Below, piece after piece: positions 1 to 6,715 of a stretch of DNA of 8,990 nt. Every line of letters starts with the position of its first letter. Position 1 is the first letter of the stretch. Location: the NCBI GenBank assembly GCA_002469975.1, contig DKMG01000048.1, forward strand, positions 1 to 8,990, read 5' to 3'. Source of the stretch: Proteobacteria bacterium UBA7420. GTDB lineage: Bacteria; Pseudomonadota; Gammaproteobacteria; Magnimaribacterales; D2472. The position numbers and the translations under genes are program-made. Under the pieces are notes generated by a model. That model was not told where the DNA came from. It saw only the letters and a program-made list of their open reading frames with translations, and searched no databases.

Positions 1-320
1 TTATGATGCTGCTTTCCCGGCCTATAAAAAATACCCTCAGCTTTAGCTCTATTGCGAATGCTCAATATAATGAGCCTCTGGCTCAGCAGAAATCTTTAGA
101 GCCCTCATCTGGGACCTTTGATTATAAGGTTATTGGATATAGGGCCAGCGATACAAGAGCCTCGGTTATTGTTGAAAGAAACAATCAAACATTTGTTGTC
201 CAGCAAGGAGACCTTTTAGAGAATGTCTATACCCTCATCAGTGTCGATTCAAACTTTGCAATCTTTTCGTTAAATGGAAAAAACTATCAACTGAGCACCA
301 ATCTCCCCATAGGAAACTAG
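1..320 (+). CDS. gspC: GspC, type II secretion inner-membrane clamp protein (5' partial)
   Basis: GspC is a bitopic inner-membrane protein whose periplasmic HR domain binds the N0 domain of the secretin GspD and so links the two membranes. The visible 105 residues (first full codon at 3) consist of a polar, Gln/Ser/Pro-containing linker of about 40 residues and then an HR-like beta domain (about 41-98). In that domain, YKVIGYRASDTRASVIVERN, a QQGD turn and FSLNGKNYQL match the usual pattern of a stretch near VGVVA, a GD turn and a repeated strand ending in YEVL. The ATG at 3 is probably internal, because no transmembrane helix follows it and family members start with a short cytoplasmic tail and a membrane segment; that part must lie upstream. 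The protein stops about 7 residues after the HR domain, so it has no PDZ or coiled-coil C-terminal domain. The assignment rests on both the fold pattern and its position directly before gspD. Confidence 0.85.
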   Translation, partial: MMLLSRPIKNTLSFSSIANAQYNEPLAQQKSLEPSSGTFDYKVIGYRASDTRASVIVERNNQTFVVQQGDLLENVYTLISVDSNFAIFSLNGKNYQLSTNLPIGN

Positions 321-326
321 ATAAAA

Positions 327-2168
327 ATGAAAGTCAATAAATTAATTGTGGTTTCTCTGTTCCTGATTGCATCTTTAAAATCTATGGCTCAAGAAACCTT
401 CTTGCTTAATTATCAAGATGTAGATATCACCAAAGTCACGCAAGATATTTCTAAGTTTTCTAAAAAAACCTTAATTCTTGATCCGAGAGTTAAGGGTAGA
501 ATTTCTATTTTTTCAGATTCAATTCTGTCATCGGAGCAGGTATGGGATGTATATCTAAGAACCATTCAAGTTCATGGGTTTGCTGCTCTTTCTGATGGAG
601 GCATTGTTAGGATTATTCCAGAAAATGAAGCCACCAGAGATTCCAGTAACTCTCAAAGTTCTGCATCAATTGCAACAAAGATTTTCACTCTAAAAAATCG
701 TTCAGCTGGGGAGATTTTGCCCCAAATTAAAGCAATTACTGGCAGGCAATCTCATCTTTCAAGTATTCCTTCAATTAATTCAATTTTATTGGTAGATAAG
801 TTGTCAAACATAGAGCGGATTGAGAAACTACTAATGACTTTAGATCAAAATGATAGTGCCGCGATTAATATTATTAAGCTTAACAACCTCTCATCGGTTG
901 AAGCTGTAAGAATTCTTGACCGGCTTAAAGCTCAAAATAATCCAACGATCACTAATTTTATTGCAGTTCCTTTTACCCCATCAAATTCTGTCATTTTATC
1001 GGCTGACCAGGTCGTGACAAGGAATATTACCGACACATTAAAGGCCCTGGATCAAGATGCACTCACAGGAGGATCGATCGCGGTTATATATTTGAAGTAT
1101 GCTAAAGCTGAAGAGGTTGCTGCCATTATCAATACAGTGTCCATTAGGTTTTCTGGCGAAAATGCCGATAAGCCAGTGGTCACCCATCATCGTGAAACCA
1201 ATTCCCTCATCATCTCTTCTGAAGAAACTAATTTAGATTTAATCAAGAATTTAGTTTCCAAGCTAGATATTAGAAGAGCACAAGTTTTAGTAGAAGCTAT
1301 CATTGTTGAGCTATCTGAAACTGCAGCACGAAACCTTGGCGTCGAAACAGTTTTTGCTGGAGCTCAGGATGGCAATATACCTATAGGCATCACCCGCTTT
1401 CAAAATGGAGCGAACCCAGATTTACTATCTATAGCAGGCTCTGCAATTGAGCAGGGTAATAATGCAACGCTTAGCAATCTTGCTACCACGTCTTTATTAA
1501 ACTCCTCGGGCCTGGTGAGCGGGTTTGGTGATTTAAGTGGGGGTGATAGCTTTGCAGGAATTATTAGCGCTGTTGCAGACGATCAAAATTCAGATATTTT
1601 ATCTACCCATACCATCATTGCCATGGATAATGAACCAGCACACTTAGTGATAGGCCAAGAAATTCCCATCACAACAGGGGAGAGCCTAGGCTCTAGTAAT
1701 GCAAACCCTTTTAGGACAACCTCTAGGCAAGAAGTGGGTATTAAACTGTCTATCACCCCGCAGATCAATGAAGGCAACTCAGTTATCCTAGAAATTAAAC
1801 AAGAGGTGTCAGGTATTGTTGGACCACTAACAGGCACAGCAGACCTAATCACCAATAAGAGAAGTATTGAGACAACTGTTTTAGTAGATAACAATCAAAT
1901 GATTGTGTTGGGTGGCCTCAATGAAGATGATCTCCAAGAAAGCACCTCCAGAGTTCCTATTTTGGGATCTATTCCGCTGCTAGGCAAATTATTTAGTTCA
2001 TCAGCTGAGTCTAGAGTTCAAAGAAATTTAATGGTTTTTTTAAGACCGACTATTCTAATTGATTCAGATGATGTTTCTTCCCTGTCTGGAGAAAAATATA
2101 ATTACATTAATGCTGAGGCTATTTTAAGATCTGCTGCAGAAATCCCCGTAATAGATCTCACTAACTAA
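327..2168 (+). CDS. gspD: GspD, type II secretion outer-membrane secretin
   Basis: GspD forms the multimeric outer-membrane channel through which folded exoproteins leave the cell. A Sec signal peptide is visible at residues 1-21 (KLIVVSLFLIASLKSMA, likely cleaved before QETF). The domains run N0 (about 23-98, with the hallmark LDPRVKGRISI), N1 (about 115-174), N2 (about 178-243), N3 (about 249-315) and the secretin barrel (about 318-577). The barrel carries the secretin signature VPILGSIPLLGKLF at 543-556 followed by RNLMVFLRPTI. At 613 residues it is somewhat shorter than many GspD proteins (about 650-700). The N3 loop is short and the tail after the barrel is under 40 residues, with no obvious extended pilotin-binding S domain. 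The ATG lies 6 nt after the gspC stop; an AGGA at 311-314 is a distant, weak ribosome site. His428 replaces the proline usual in the ILSTPS-type motif. Identity is certain. Confidence 0.98.
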   Translation: MKVNKLIVVSLFLIASLKSMAQETFLLNYQDVDITKVTQDISKFSKKTLILDPRVKGRISIFSDSILSSEQVWDVYLRTIQVHGFAALSDGGIVRIIPENEATRDSSNSQSSASIATKIFTLKNRSAGEILPQIKAITGRQSHLSSIPSINSILLVDKLSNIERIEKLLMTLDQNDSAAINIIKLNNLSSVEAVRILDRLKAQNNPTITNFIAVPFTPSNSVILSADQVVTRNITDTLKALDQDALTGGSIAVIYLKYAKAEEVAAIINTVSIRFSGENADKPVVTHHRETNSLIISSEETNLDLIKNLVSKLDIRRAQVLVEAIIVELSETAARNLGVETVFAGAQDGNIPIGITRFQNGANPDLLSIAGSAIEQGNNATLSNLATTSLLNSSGLVSGFGDLSGGDSFAGIISAVADDQNSDILSTHTIIAMDNEPAHLVIGQEIPITTGESLGSSNANPFRTTSRQEVGIKLSITPQINEGNSVILEIKQEVSGIVGPLTGTADLITNKRSIETTVLVDNNQMIVLGGLNEDDLQESTSRVPILGSIPLLGKLFSSSAESRVQRNLMVFLRPTILIDSDDVSSLSGEKYNYINAEAILRSAAEIPVIDLTN

Positions 2169-2174
2169 TTGAGG

Positions 2175-3665
2175 ATGAGCTTACTTGATCAAAGAGATGA
2201 TATTGAGCTTCCTTATGAATTTGCTAGAGTTCATAGGCTTTTAGCATACTGGAAAGAAACTCAGCTAACCGTACTTTCAGAGAAAAAATTAACTTCCAGT
2301 CTCTATCAGGAATTAACCAGGGTACTGAAAGCTGAATTTTTTGTAGAGGTGTGCTCCCCCAAGACATTTGATAGCATGCTGACTCAACAATACTCTAACC
2401 ATGGAGATGGCGCAGGCTTTACAGAAGATTTTTCTGAGAATTTTGATCTTCAGTCTTTTGCAAATACTCTAGCACCAACAGAAGATCTTTTAAGTGGTGC
2501 CAATGATGCTCCAATTATTAAGCTGATTAACGGAGTTTTAAGTCAGGCAATTAAAGTTAGAGCTTCAGACATCCATTTTGAACCTTACGAAGATAACTTT
2601 ATTATTAGATATCGCATTGATGGTATTTTACAGGAAGTATTGACTCATGATGCTAGGATGTCAGCTCCAATTATTTCTCGCCTGAAGATTATTGCTCGTT
2701 TGGATATTGCCGAGCGAAGAAAACCTCAAGATGGAAGGGTCTCTCTCTCTTTGGGAACTAACAAGGTGGATGTTCGAGTCTCTACATTGCCCTCATCTTA
2801 TGGTGAGAGGGTAGTATTGAGACTACTAGATAAAAAAGCAGCACAAATCAATATCACAGATTTAGGACTGCCGACCACCATCCTGGACTCTTATAAAACA
2901 GCTCTAACCTTTTCCGAGGGCATTATTCTTGTCACCGGCCCAACTGGTTCTGGAAAAACAACAACACTTTACTCTGGATTGCGACACATAAGTGACGCCT
3001 CTCAAAATATTTTGACAGTTGAGGACCCCATTGAATATACCTTGTCTGGCATTGGACAAACACAAGTTAATTCTAAGGCTGGATATGATTTTGCATCAGG
3101 TCTTAGATCAATTCTTCGTCAAGATCCAGACATTGTCATGGTTGGTGAAATCCGAGACGTTGAGACAGCCAAAATTGCAATACAGGCAAGTTTAACTGGG
3201 CATTTAGTGCTATCAACTGTTCATACTAATAGCGCCATTGGAGCTATTGCTAGATTAAGAGATATGGGAGTTGAGTCATACCTTTTAGCCTCAAGCATCA
3301 GAATGGTCATGTCTCAACGCTTGGTTAGAAGGCTGTGCTCGTCGTGCAAGCTTGAAATAGAGCCCCCGGAATCTATCCAACAAAAGTTTTCTCTCAAAAA
3401 ACATGATTCTATCTATCAATCTCAAGGATGTGAGGATTGCGGCCATTCTGGCTTTAAAGGACGTGTCGCTCTTGCTGAATGCATAAATGTTACAGACGAG
3501 CTCAAAGCTTTAATACACGACGAAGCATCAGAAAATCTTTTAGCTCAATGCGCCTTTAAAAATACCTCCTCCATTGACACATCATCGATTAAGCTTTTGT
3601 TAGAAGGCATTACCTCTTATCAGGAGCTCCTCAAAGTGCAAAACCACCACGATGCCAACTTATAA
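2175..3665 (+). CDS. gspE: GspE, type II secretion assembly ATPase
   Basis: GspE is the cytoplasmic hexameric secretion ATPase that powers pseudopilus assembly; it docks on GspL and GspF. Numbered from ATG 2175 (496 aa), a short N-terminal N1E-like region (about 1-80) is followed by an acidic linker, the N2E domain (SDIHFEPYED, RYRIDG, RRKPQDGR) and the RecA-like C-terminal ATPase. Walker A is GPTGSGKTT at 255-263 (Lys261), the Asp box is TVEDPIEY at 281-288, Walker B is DIVMVGEIRD at 319-328, and the His box is GHLVLSTVHTN at 342-352. A zinc-binding tetracysteine is present as CSSC (388-391) and CEDC (419-422). All catalytic motifs are intact. The start is uncertain: an in-frame TTG lies directly after the gspD stop at 2169, and a GAGG abuts ATG 2175 with no spacer, so neither has a well-placed ribosome site. 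I prefer the ATG. The 3' end overlaps gspF by 14 nt. Confidence 0.97.
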   Translation: MSLLDQRDDIELPYEFARVHRLLAYWKETQLTVLSEKKLTSSLYQELTRVLKAEFFVEVCSPKTFDSMLTQQYSNHGDGAGFTEDFSENFDLQSFANTLAPTEDLLSGANDAPIIKLINGVLSQAIKVRASDIHFEPYEDNFIIRYRIDGILQEVLTHDARMSAPIISRLKIIARLDIAERRKPQDGRVSLSLGTNKVDVRVSTLPSSYGERVVLRLLDKKAAQINITDLGLPTTILDSYKTALTFSEGIILVTGPTGSGKTTTLYSGLRHISDASQNILTVEDPIEYTLSGIGQTQVNSKAGYDFASGLRSILRQDPDIVMVGEIRDVETAKIAIQASLTGHLVLSTVHTNSAIGAIARLRDMGVESYLLASSIRMVMSQRLVRRLCSSCKLEIEPPESIQQKFSLKKHDSIYQSQGCEDCGHSGFKGRVALAECINVTDELKALIHDEASENLLAQCAFKNTSSIDTSSIKLLLEGITSYQELLKVQNHHDANL

Positions 3666-4851
3666 ATATTCTGCTCTGAATTTAGCTGGAAAAAAAGTTC
3701 ATGGTATTTTGAATGCTTCCTCAGAGAGGCAAGCAAGACAGCAGATTAAATTAGGAAATTTAACGCCTTTGTCACTGAACTTATCCCAGAAAAATTTTTT
3801 TGCTAGAGCTTCTAAGGTTAACCAAAAAGATTTGTTGTTTGCGACTAGGCAGATATCTACTCTATTAGATTCTGGTATACCCATAGATGAGACTTTAAAA
3901 TCTATTGCGCTAGAGGTTGAGGATAAATCTCTTGCAATTGCTCTTCACTCTGTGAGAGATGAGATATTGCAAGGTTCTAGAATTGCTGAGGCGATGGCCT
4001 CCTACCAACATATTTTCAATGAAACTTATTGCTCACTTATTGCTGCAGGAGATTCTGCTGGAAATCTTCATCTCGCCTTTAGCAATCTCGCAGACTACTT
4101 AGAAGAGGCCGCACTTGTCAGGCAACAAGTCATATCAGCACTAACTTACCCGGCTATTCTTTTAACCTTTTCGGTGGGAGTAGTTTTTGCATTACTAACG
4201 TTTGTTATGCCGCAGGTAGTTGACCAATTCGTTAGAGCTGGTGCAACCTTACCGCTTCTAACCAGAACCTTGATGGTGTTTTCAGATTATGCATGGCTTG
4301 CACTCCTCTTAGCTTTAATAGCCTTAGGGGCAGGTTATTACTTTTATAAGCGCTTATCTAAAAATCCAAAAACAGCAATATCCTTTCATAGAAATTTTTT
4401 AAGAGTGCCTATTTTGGGAAGTTTTATTTTGAATGCAGAGGTTGAGCGTTTTGCAAGGATTATGCACTTAATGCTTAAGTCCGGACTGAACCTAGACATA
4501 GCCATGCAGCAAGCACAGGTTGTGATTTCAAATCAATATATCGCTCAAGCCATCCATACATCTAGAGCTGATTTAATTGAAGGCAAGGATTTCATGCTCT
4601 CCTTAAGAGAATCTAAAGTCTTCCCCTCACTCTTTATTCAGTTACTATCAAGTGGATATAAATCAGGCAACTTAGTATTCATGTTTGAGAAAGTGACTCA
4701 ATACATGAAAGGGGAGATTGAAAGCAAAAGAGCTACTGTTTTATCTCTTCTTGAGCCCATGGTTATTATTTTTATGGGCGGCATAATTTTATTAATTGTT
4801 TTGGCAATTTTAATACCTATAATGCAAATGAATACTATAGCTTTAGGATGA
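3652..4851 (+). CDS. gspF: GspF, type II secretion inner-membrane platform protein
   Basis: GspF is the polytopic platform protein at the centre of the T2SS inner-membrane complex and contacts GspE, GspL and the pseudopilins. The 399-residue length is normal for the family. It begins with the typical MPTYKYSALNLAGKKVHG strand and has two repeated T2SSF cytoplasmic domains (about 60-185 and 262-385). The repeats carry the paired motifs LLDSGIPIDETL...AGDSAGNL and MLKSGLNLDIAM...GYKSGNL. Three transmembrane helices are visible at about 163-188, 212-232 and 365-392. The start codon lies inside the end of gspE (14-nt overlap) and has no evident Shine-Dalgarno sequence, so translation is probably coupled to gspE. 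Nothing is truncated or unusual. Confidence 0.97.
   Translation: MPTYKYSALNLAGKKVHGILNASSERQARQQIKLGNLTPLSLNLSQKNFFARASKVNQKDLLFATRQISTLLDSGIPIDETLKSIALEVEDKSLAIALHSVRDEILQGSRIAEAMASYQHIFNETYCSLIAAGDSAGNLHLAFSNLADYLEEAALVRQQVISALTYPAILLTFSVGVVFALLTFVMPQVVDQFVRAGATLPLLTRTLMVFSDYAWLALLLALIALGAGYYFYKRLSKNPKTAISFHRNFLRVPILGSFILNAEVERFARIMHLMLKSGLNLDIAMQQAQVVISNQYIAQAIHTSRADLIEGKDFMLSLRESKVFPSLFIQLLSSGYKSGNLVFMFEKVTQYMKGEIESKRATVLSLLEPMVIIFMGGIILLIVLAILIPIMQMNTIALG
4845..4848 (+). promoter_or_regulatory. Ribosome binding site for gspG
   Basis: AGGA at the very end of gspF. It touches the most upstream gspG ATG (4848), leaves 5 nt to ATG 4854 and 8 nt to ATG 4857. The spacing argues for one of the two downstream starts rather than the ATG that forms a 4-nt overlap with the gspF stop. 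Confidence 0.5.
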
Positions 4852-4856
4852 TCATG

Positions 4857-5291
4857 ATGTCTAAAAATAAACCTGGCTTTACCTTAATTGAATTAATGGC
4901 AGTGATTGTAATTTTGGGAATCCTTGCGACAATTGTCGCTATAAATGTATCACCTTTTTTACAGCGTGCTAACCTCGAGAAGATTCGGGCTGACCTGTCT
5001 CAAGTAGAAAAAGCATTAGAGCTCTACAACTTCAATGAAATGAGATATCCAACAACGGAGCAGGGTCTTGAAGCGCTAGTAAAACCCCATACAGAATTAA
5101 AGAGACCTTATCTTTATCCAGAGAATGGGTATATCAACTCTGTGCCCTTGGATCCATGGGGGCGGGAGTACTTCTATCTATTTCCAGGCCAACAATCAAA
5201 AAAATATGATATTTACAGCCTTGGTGCAGATGGGCTGGAGGGTGGTGTTGGTGACAATGCTGATATTGGCAATTGGATTTCAGGCAGTTAA
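4857..5291 (+). CDS. gspG: GspG, major pseudopilin
   Basis: GspG polymerises into the periplasmic pseudopilus that acts as the T2SS piston or screw. From ATG 4857 the precursor is 144 aa, with the prepilin leader MSKNKPG cleaved before FTLIELMAVIVILGILATIV. Mature Phe+1 and Glu+5 (residue 12) are both present, as needed by the prepilin peptidase and for assembly. The globular part holds the family motifs YPTTEQGLEAL, the DPWG turn (99-102) and the C-terminal loop SLGADGLEGGVGDNADIGNW, the conserved calcium-binding region of GspG. Three in-frame ATGs (4848, 4854, 4857) are possible. The AGGA at 4845-4848 is too close to the first, which however overlaps the gspF stop as ATGA and could be used by re-initiation. 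All give the same mature protein. The 3' end overlaps gspH by 19 nt. Confidence 0.97.
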   Translation: MSKNKPGFTLIELMAVIVILGILATIVAINVSPFLQRANLEKIRADLSQVEKALELYNFNEMRYPTTEQGLEALVKPHTELKRPYLYPENGYINSVPLDPWGREYFYLFPGQQSKKYDIYSLGADGLEGGVGDNADIGNWISGS

Positions 5292-5758
5292 AAAATGCCA
5301 GTGGCTTCACGATGCTGGAGCTGATGGTAACCCTTATTCTCATTGGTTTAATTTCAACAATAGTCCTTGCTAACACTGATTTCTTATCGAGCCGCCAATC
5401 TGATCAAGTTCAACCTTTTGGTAATTTAGTGCAATATCTTGGAGAGGAAAGCGCGCTAACCAAGAAGAATATTGCTTGGTTTATTGGCAATGACACTCAG
5501 TTTATTGCCTCTTTTAAAAATGATGAATGGCATCCTCATCGCTTACCCCCGGAAATGTTACCCAGCATTAATCTAAGCACTCAGTTTCAAGATAATAGAG
5601 GAAATATATTTCGTATTCCTGATTCCAGGGTTGATCCATTTTTAGTGTTTTACCCATCAGGTCAATCATCTGGCGGACATATTATCATCCAGCAACAAGG
5701 CCAGTCCTTGAATCTTGTTGTGGATCAATATTCTAATATTAATCTTTTAAATCAATAG
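5273..5758 (+). CDS. gspH: GspH, minor pseudopilin (TTG start)
   Basis: GspH is a minor pseudopilin placed near the tip of the pseudopilus. The 161-residue product has an 11-residue leader (MDFRQLKNASG) cut before FTMLELMVTLILIGLISTIV, with Phe+1 and Glu+5. A beta-rich globular domain follows and ends with the GspH-like motif VFYPSGQSSGGHIII (about 125-139). The start is the TTG at 5273. An in-frame TGA at 5261-5263 closes the frame upstream, and the next in-frame ATG (5312) would remove the prepilin cleavage site. No good Shine-Dalgarno sequence precedes the TTG, and the gene starts inside gspG (19-nt overlap), so expression probably depends on gspG translation. Assignment as GspH rests on the leader, the C-terminal motif and its place between gspG and gspI; sequence similarity in this family is low outside the leader. 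Confidence 0.92.
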   Translation: MDFRQLKNASGFTMLELMVTLILIGLISTIVLANTDFLSSRQSDQVQPFGNLVQYLGEESALTKKNIAWFIGNDTQFIASFKNDEWHPHRLPPEMLPSINLSTQFQDNRGNIFRIPDSRVDPFLVFYPSGQSSGGHIIIQQQGQSLNLVVDQYSNINLLNQ

Positions 5759-5763
5759 TCGTA

Positions 5764-6117
5764 ATGCTCAAAAAAGGATTTAGTTTACTGGAAGTCGGAG
5801 TTGCACTCTTGATTCTAGGTCTTGCTGTTACAGCTATTTTTCAATTTATTAGCTCCACCACCCTATCAGCTGTTCAGCTTGAAAACAGAAGCTATGCACG
5901 CCAAATCGCAAGTAATCGATTGGCTTTAATCCAAACCATAGAACCTTTTAATGATAGTGGTGAGAGAACTGGTCAAATCAGTTTTGGTGGCAAGTCATTT
6001 GTGTGGTCTGAAAAAATAGAAACTGCCTCACCTGAATTTGATCAAGTATCAATTAAGGTTGGGCTCTCTCAGGAATTTAGTATTTTTGAGCTAAGGAGCT
6101 TCATTGAAAAAAAATAA
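5764..6117 (+). CDS. gspI: GspI, minor pseudopilin
   Basis: GspI is the minor pseudopilin that nucleates the GspI-J-K tip complex of the pseudopilus. The 117-residue precursor has a very short leader (MLKKG) cut before FSLLEVGVALLILGLAVTAI, with Glu+5 kept. Position +7 is Gly where Met is common (LLEVMVAL in many GspI). The conserved helix YARQIASNRLALIQ (about 44-57) and the GGKSFVWSEKIE strand (about 75-86) match the GspI pattern. The length is usual for the family. The ATG is 5 nt after the gspH stop and has no recognisable Shine-Dalgarno sequence. The 3' end overlaps gspJ by 14 nt. Confidence 0.94.
   Translation: MLKKGFSLLEVGVALLILGLAVTAIFQFISSTTLSAVQLENRSYARQIASNRLALIQTIEPFNDSGERTGQISFGGKSFVWSEKIETASPEFDQVSIKVGLSQEFSIFELRSFIEKK
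6093..6098 (+). promoter_or_regulatory. Strong ribosome binding site for gspJ
   Basis: AAGGAG inside the end of gspI, 5 nt before the TTG at 6104. It is the best Shine-Dalgarno match in the window and it decides the TTG as the gspJ start. Confidence 0.8.
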
Positions 6118-6715
6118 TCATACTGGCTTTGGATTTACGTTGATTGAAGTTTTAATTTCTTTGGTCATCTTGAGTATTATTGCAGTTATTACTTCATCTT
6201 TTCTTCAGTCTTCCATTCAATCCAAGGAGACTGTATTTTTGCACTCCTCTCAAACATTAAAAATTAATCTATTGGGAGATGCGTTAAGAGAAGACATAAC
6301 AAATGCTATCAATATACCTCTGCTTGATTTTAGGGGCGAGGACCAAGATTTAAATTTTCAAAGCCCCCTGAACTCTAATAGCTTTGTTTTAGTAACCAAA
6401 GTAAGGGCTGGCAAGAACTTTTCAAATTCATTGGCTCGTGTGGAGTATCGCCTGGACAACAGACAGTTTATTAGAAAACAGTTTTATGCAGCGGCGCCTG
6501 CAGACCCAACAAAATTTTTTAAAACAGTATTGCTAGAGGATGTAAAGAACCTTGAACTTCAATTTTCTAATGGCTCTGCCTGGTTTTCCCTATGGCCTAT
6601 TGATGAGGTAACAAGGCGCAAGATTCCATCACTTATAAAGCTCGTGTTAGAGCAAGAAAATGGGAAATCTTATTCTTGGGTGGTTCATTCAAACCTTGAG
6701 AAACAGCATGAATAA
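6104..6715 (+). CDS. gspJ: GspJ, minor pseudopilin (TTG start)
   Basis: GspJ is a minor pseudopilin that joins GspI and GspK at the pseudopilus tip. The 203-residue precursor has the leader MKKNNHTGFG cut before FTLIEVLISLVILSIIAVIT, with Phe+1 and Glu+5. The globular domain shows family landmarks: VEYRLDNRQFIRKQ (about 113-126), VLLEDVKNLELQF (about 142-154) and IPSLIKLVLE (about 174-183). The TTG start at 6104 is supported by AAGGAG 5 nt upstream, and no in-frame ATG lies between it and the leader cleavage site. The gene begins inside gspI (14-nt overlap) and ends inside gspK (8-nt overlap). Length is typical. Confidence 0.95.
   Translation: MKKNNHTGFGFTLIEVLISLVILSIIAVITSSFLQSSIQSKETVFLHSSQTLKINLLGDALREDITNAINIPLLDFRGEDQDLNFQSPLNSNSFVLVTKVRAGKNFSNSLARVEYRLDNRQFIRKQFYAAAPADPTKFFKTVLLEDVKNLELQFSNGSAWFSLWPIDEVTRRKIPSLIKLVLEQENGKSYSWVVHSNLEKQHE
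6696..6700 (+). promoter_or_regulatory. Probable ribosome binding site for gspK
   Basis: TTGAG within the end of gspJ, 7 nt before ATG 6708. It is a moderate Shine-Dalgarno match and favours 6708 over the upstream in-frame ATG at 6660. Confidence 0.45.

Noticed and set aside
1..60. ATG at 3 as the true gspC start
   Set aside because: No transmembrane segment or ribosome site is seen; GspC needs an N-terminal membrane helix, so the start must lie upstream of the window.
1681..1694. Perfect 14-bp palindrome AGAGCCTAGGCTCT inside gspD
   Set aside because: It lies in coding sequence in a conserved secretin region, has no loop and no T-tract, and one such palindrome is expected roughly by chance in a window of this size.
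1583..1894. Minus-strand open frame of 103 codons opposite gspD
   Set aside because: It lies wholly inside the certain secretin barrel coding region, has no recognisable product and no ribosome site; it is a shadow frame.
5125..5376. Open frames of about 80 codons on both strands across the gspG-gspH junction
   Set aside because: Both are covered by real genes with clear pseudopilin motifs, and their translations are low-complexity or show no family pattern.
6660..6707. Upstream ATG extension of gspK
   Set aside because: It would give an overlong 21-residue leader and deepen the overlap with gspJ to 56 nt; ATG 6708 has a better ribosome site and a normal pseudopilin leader.
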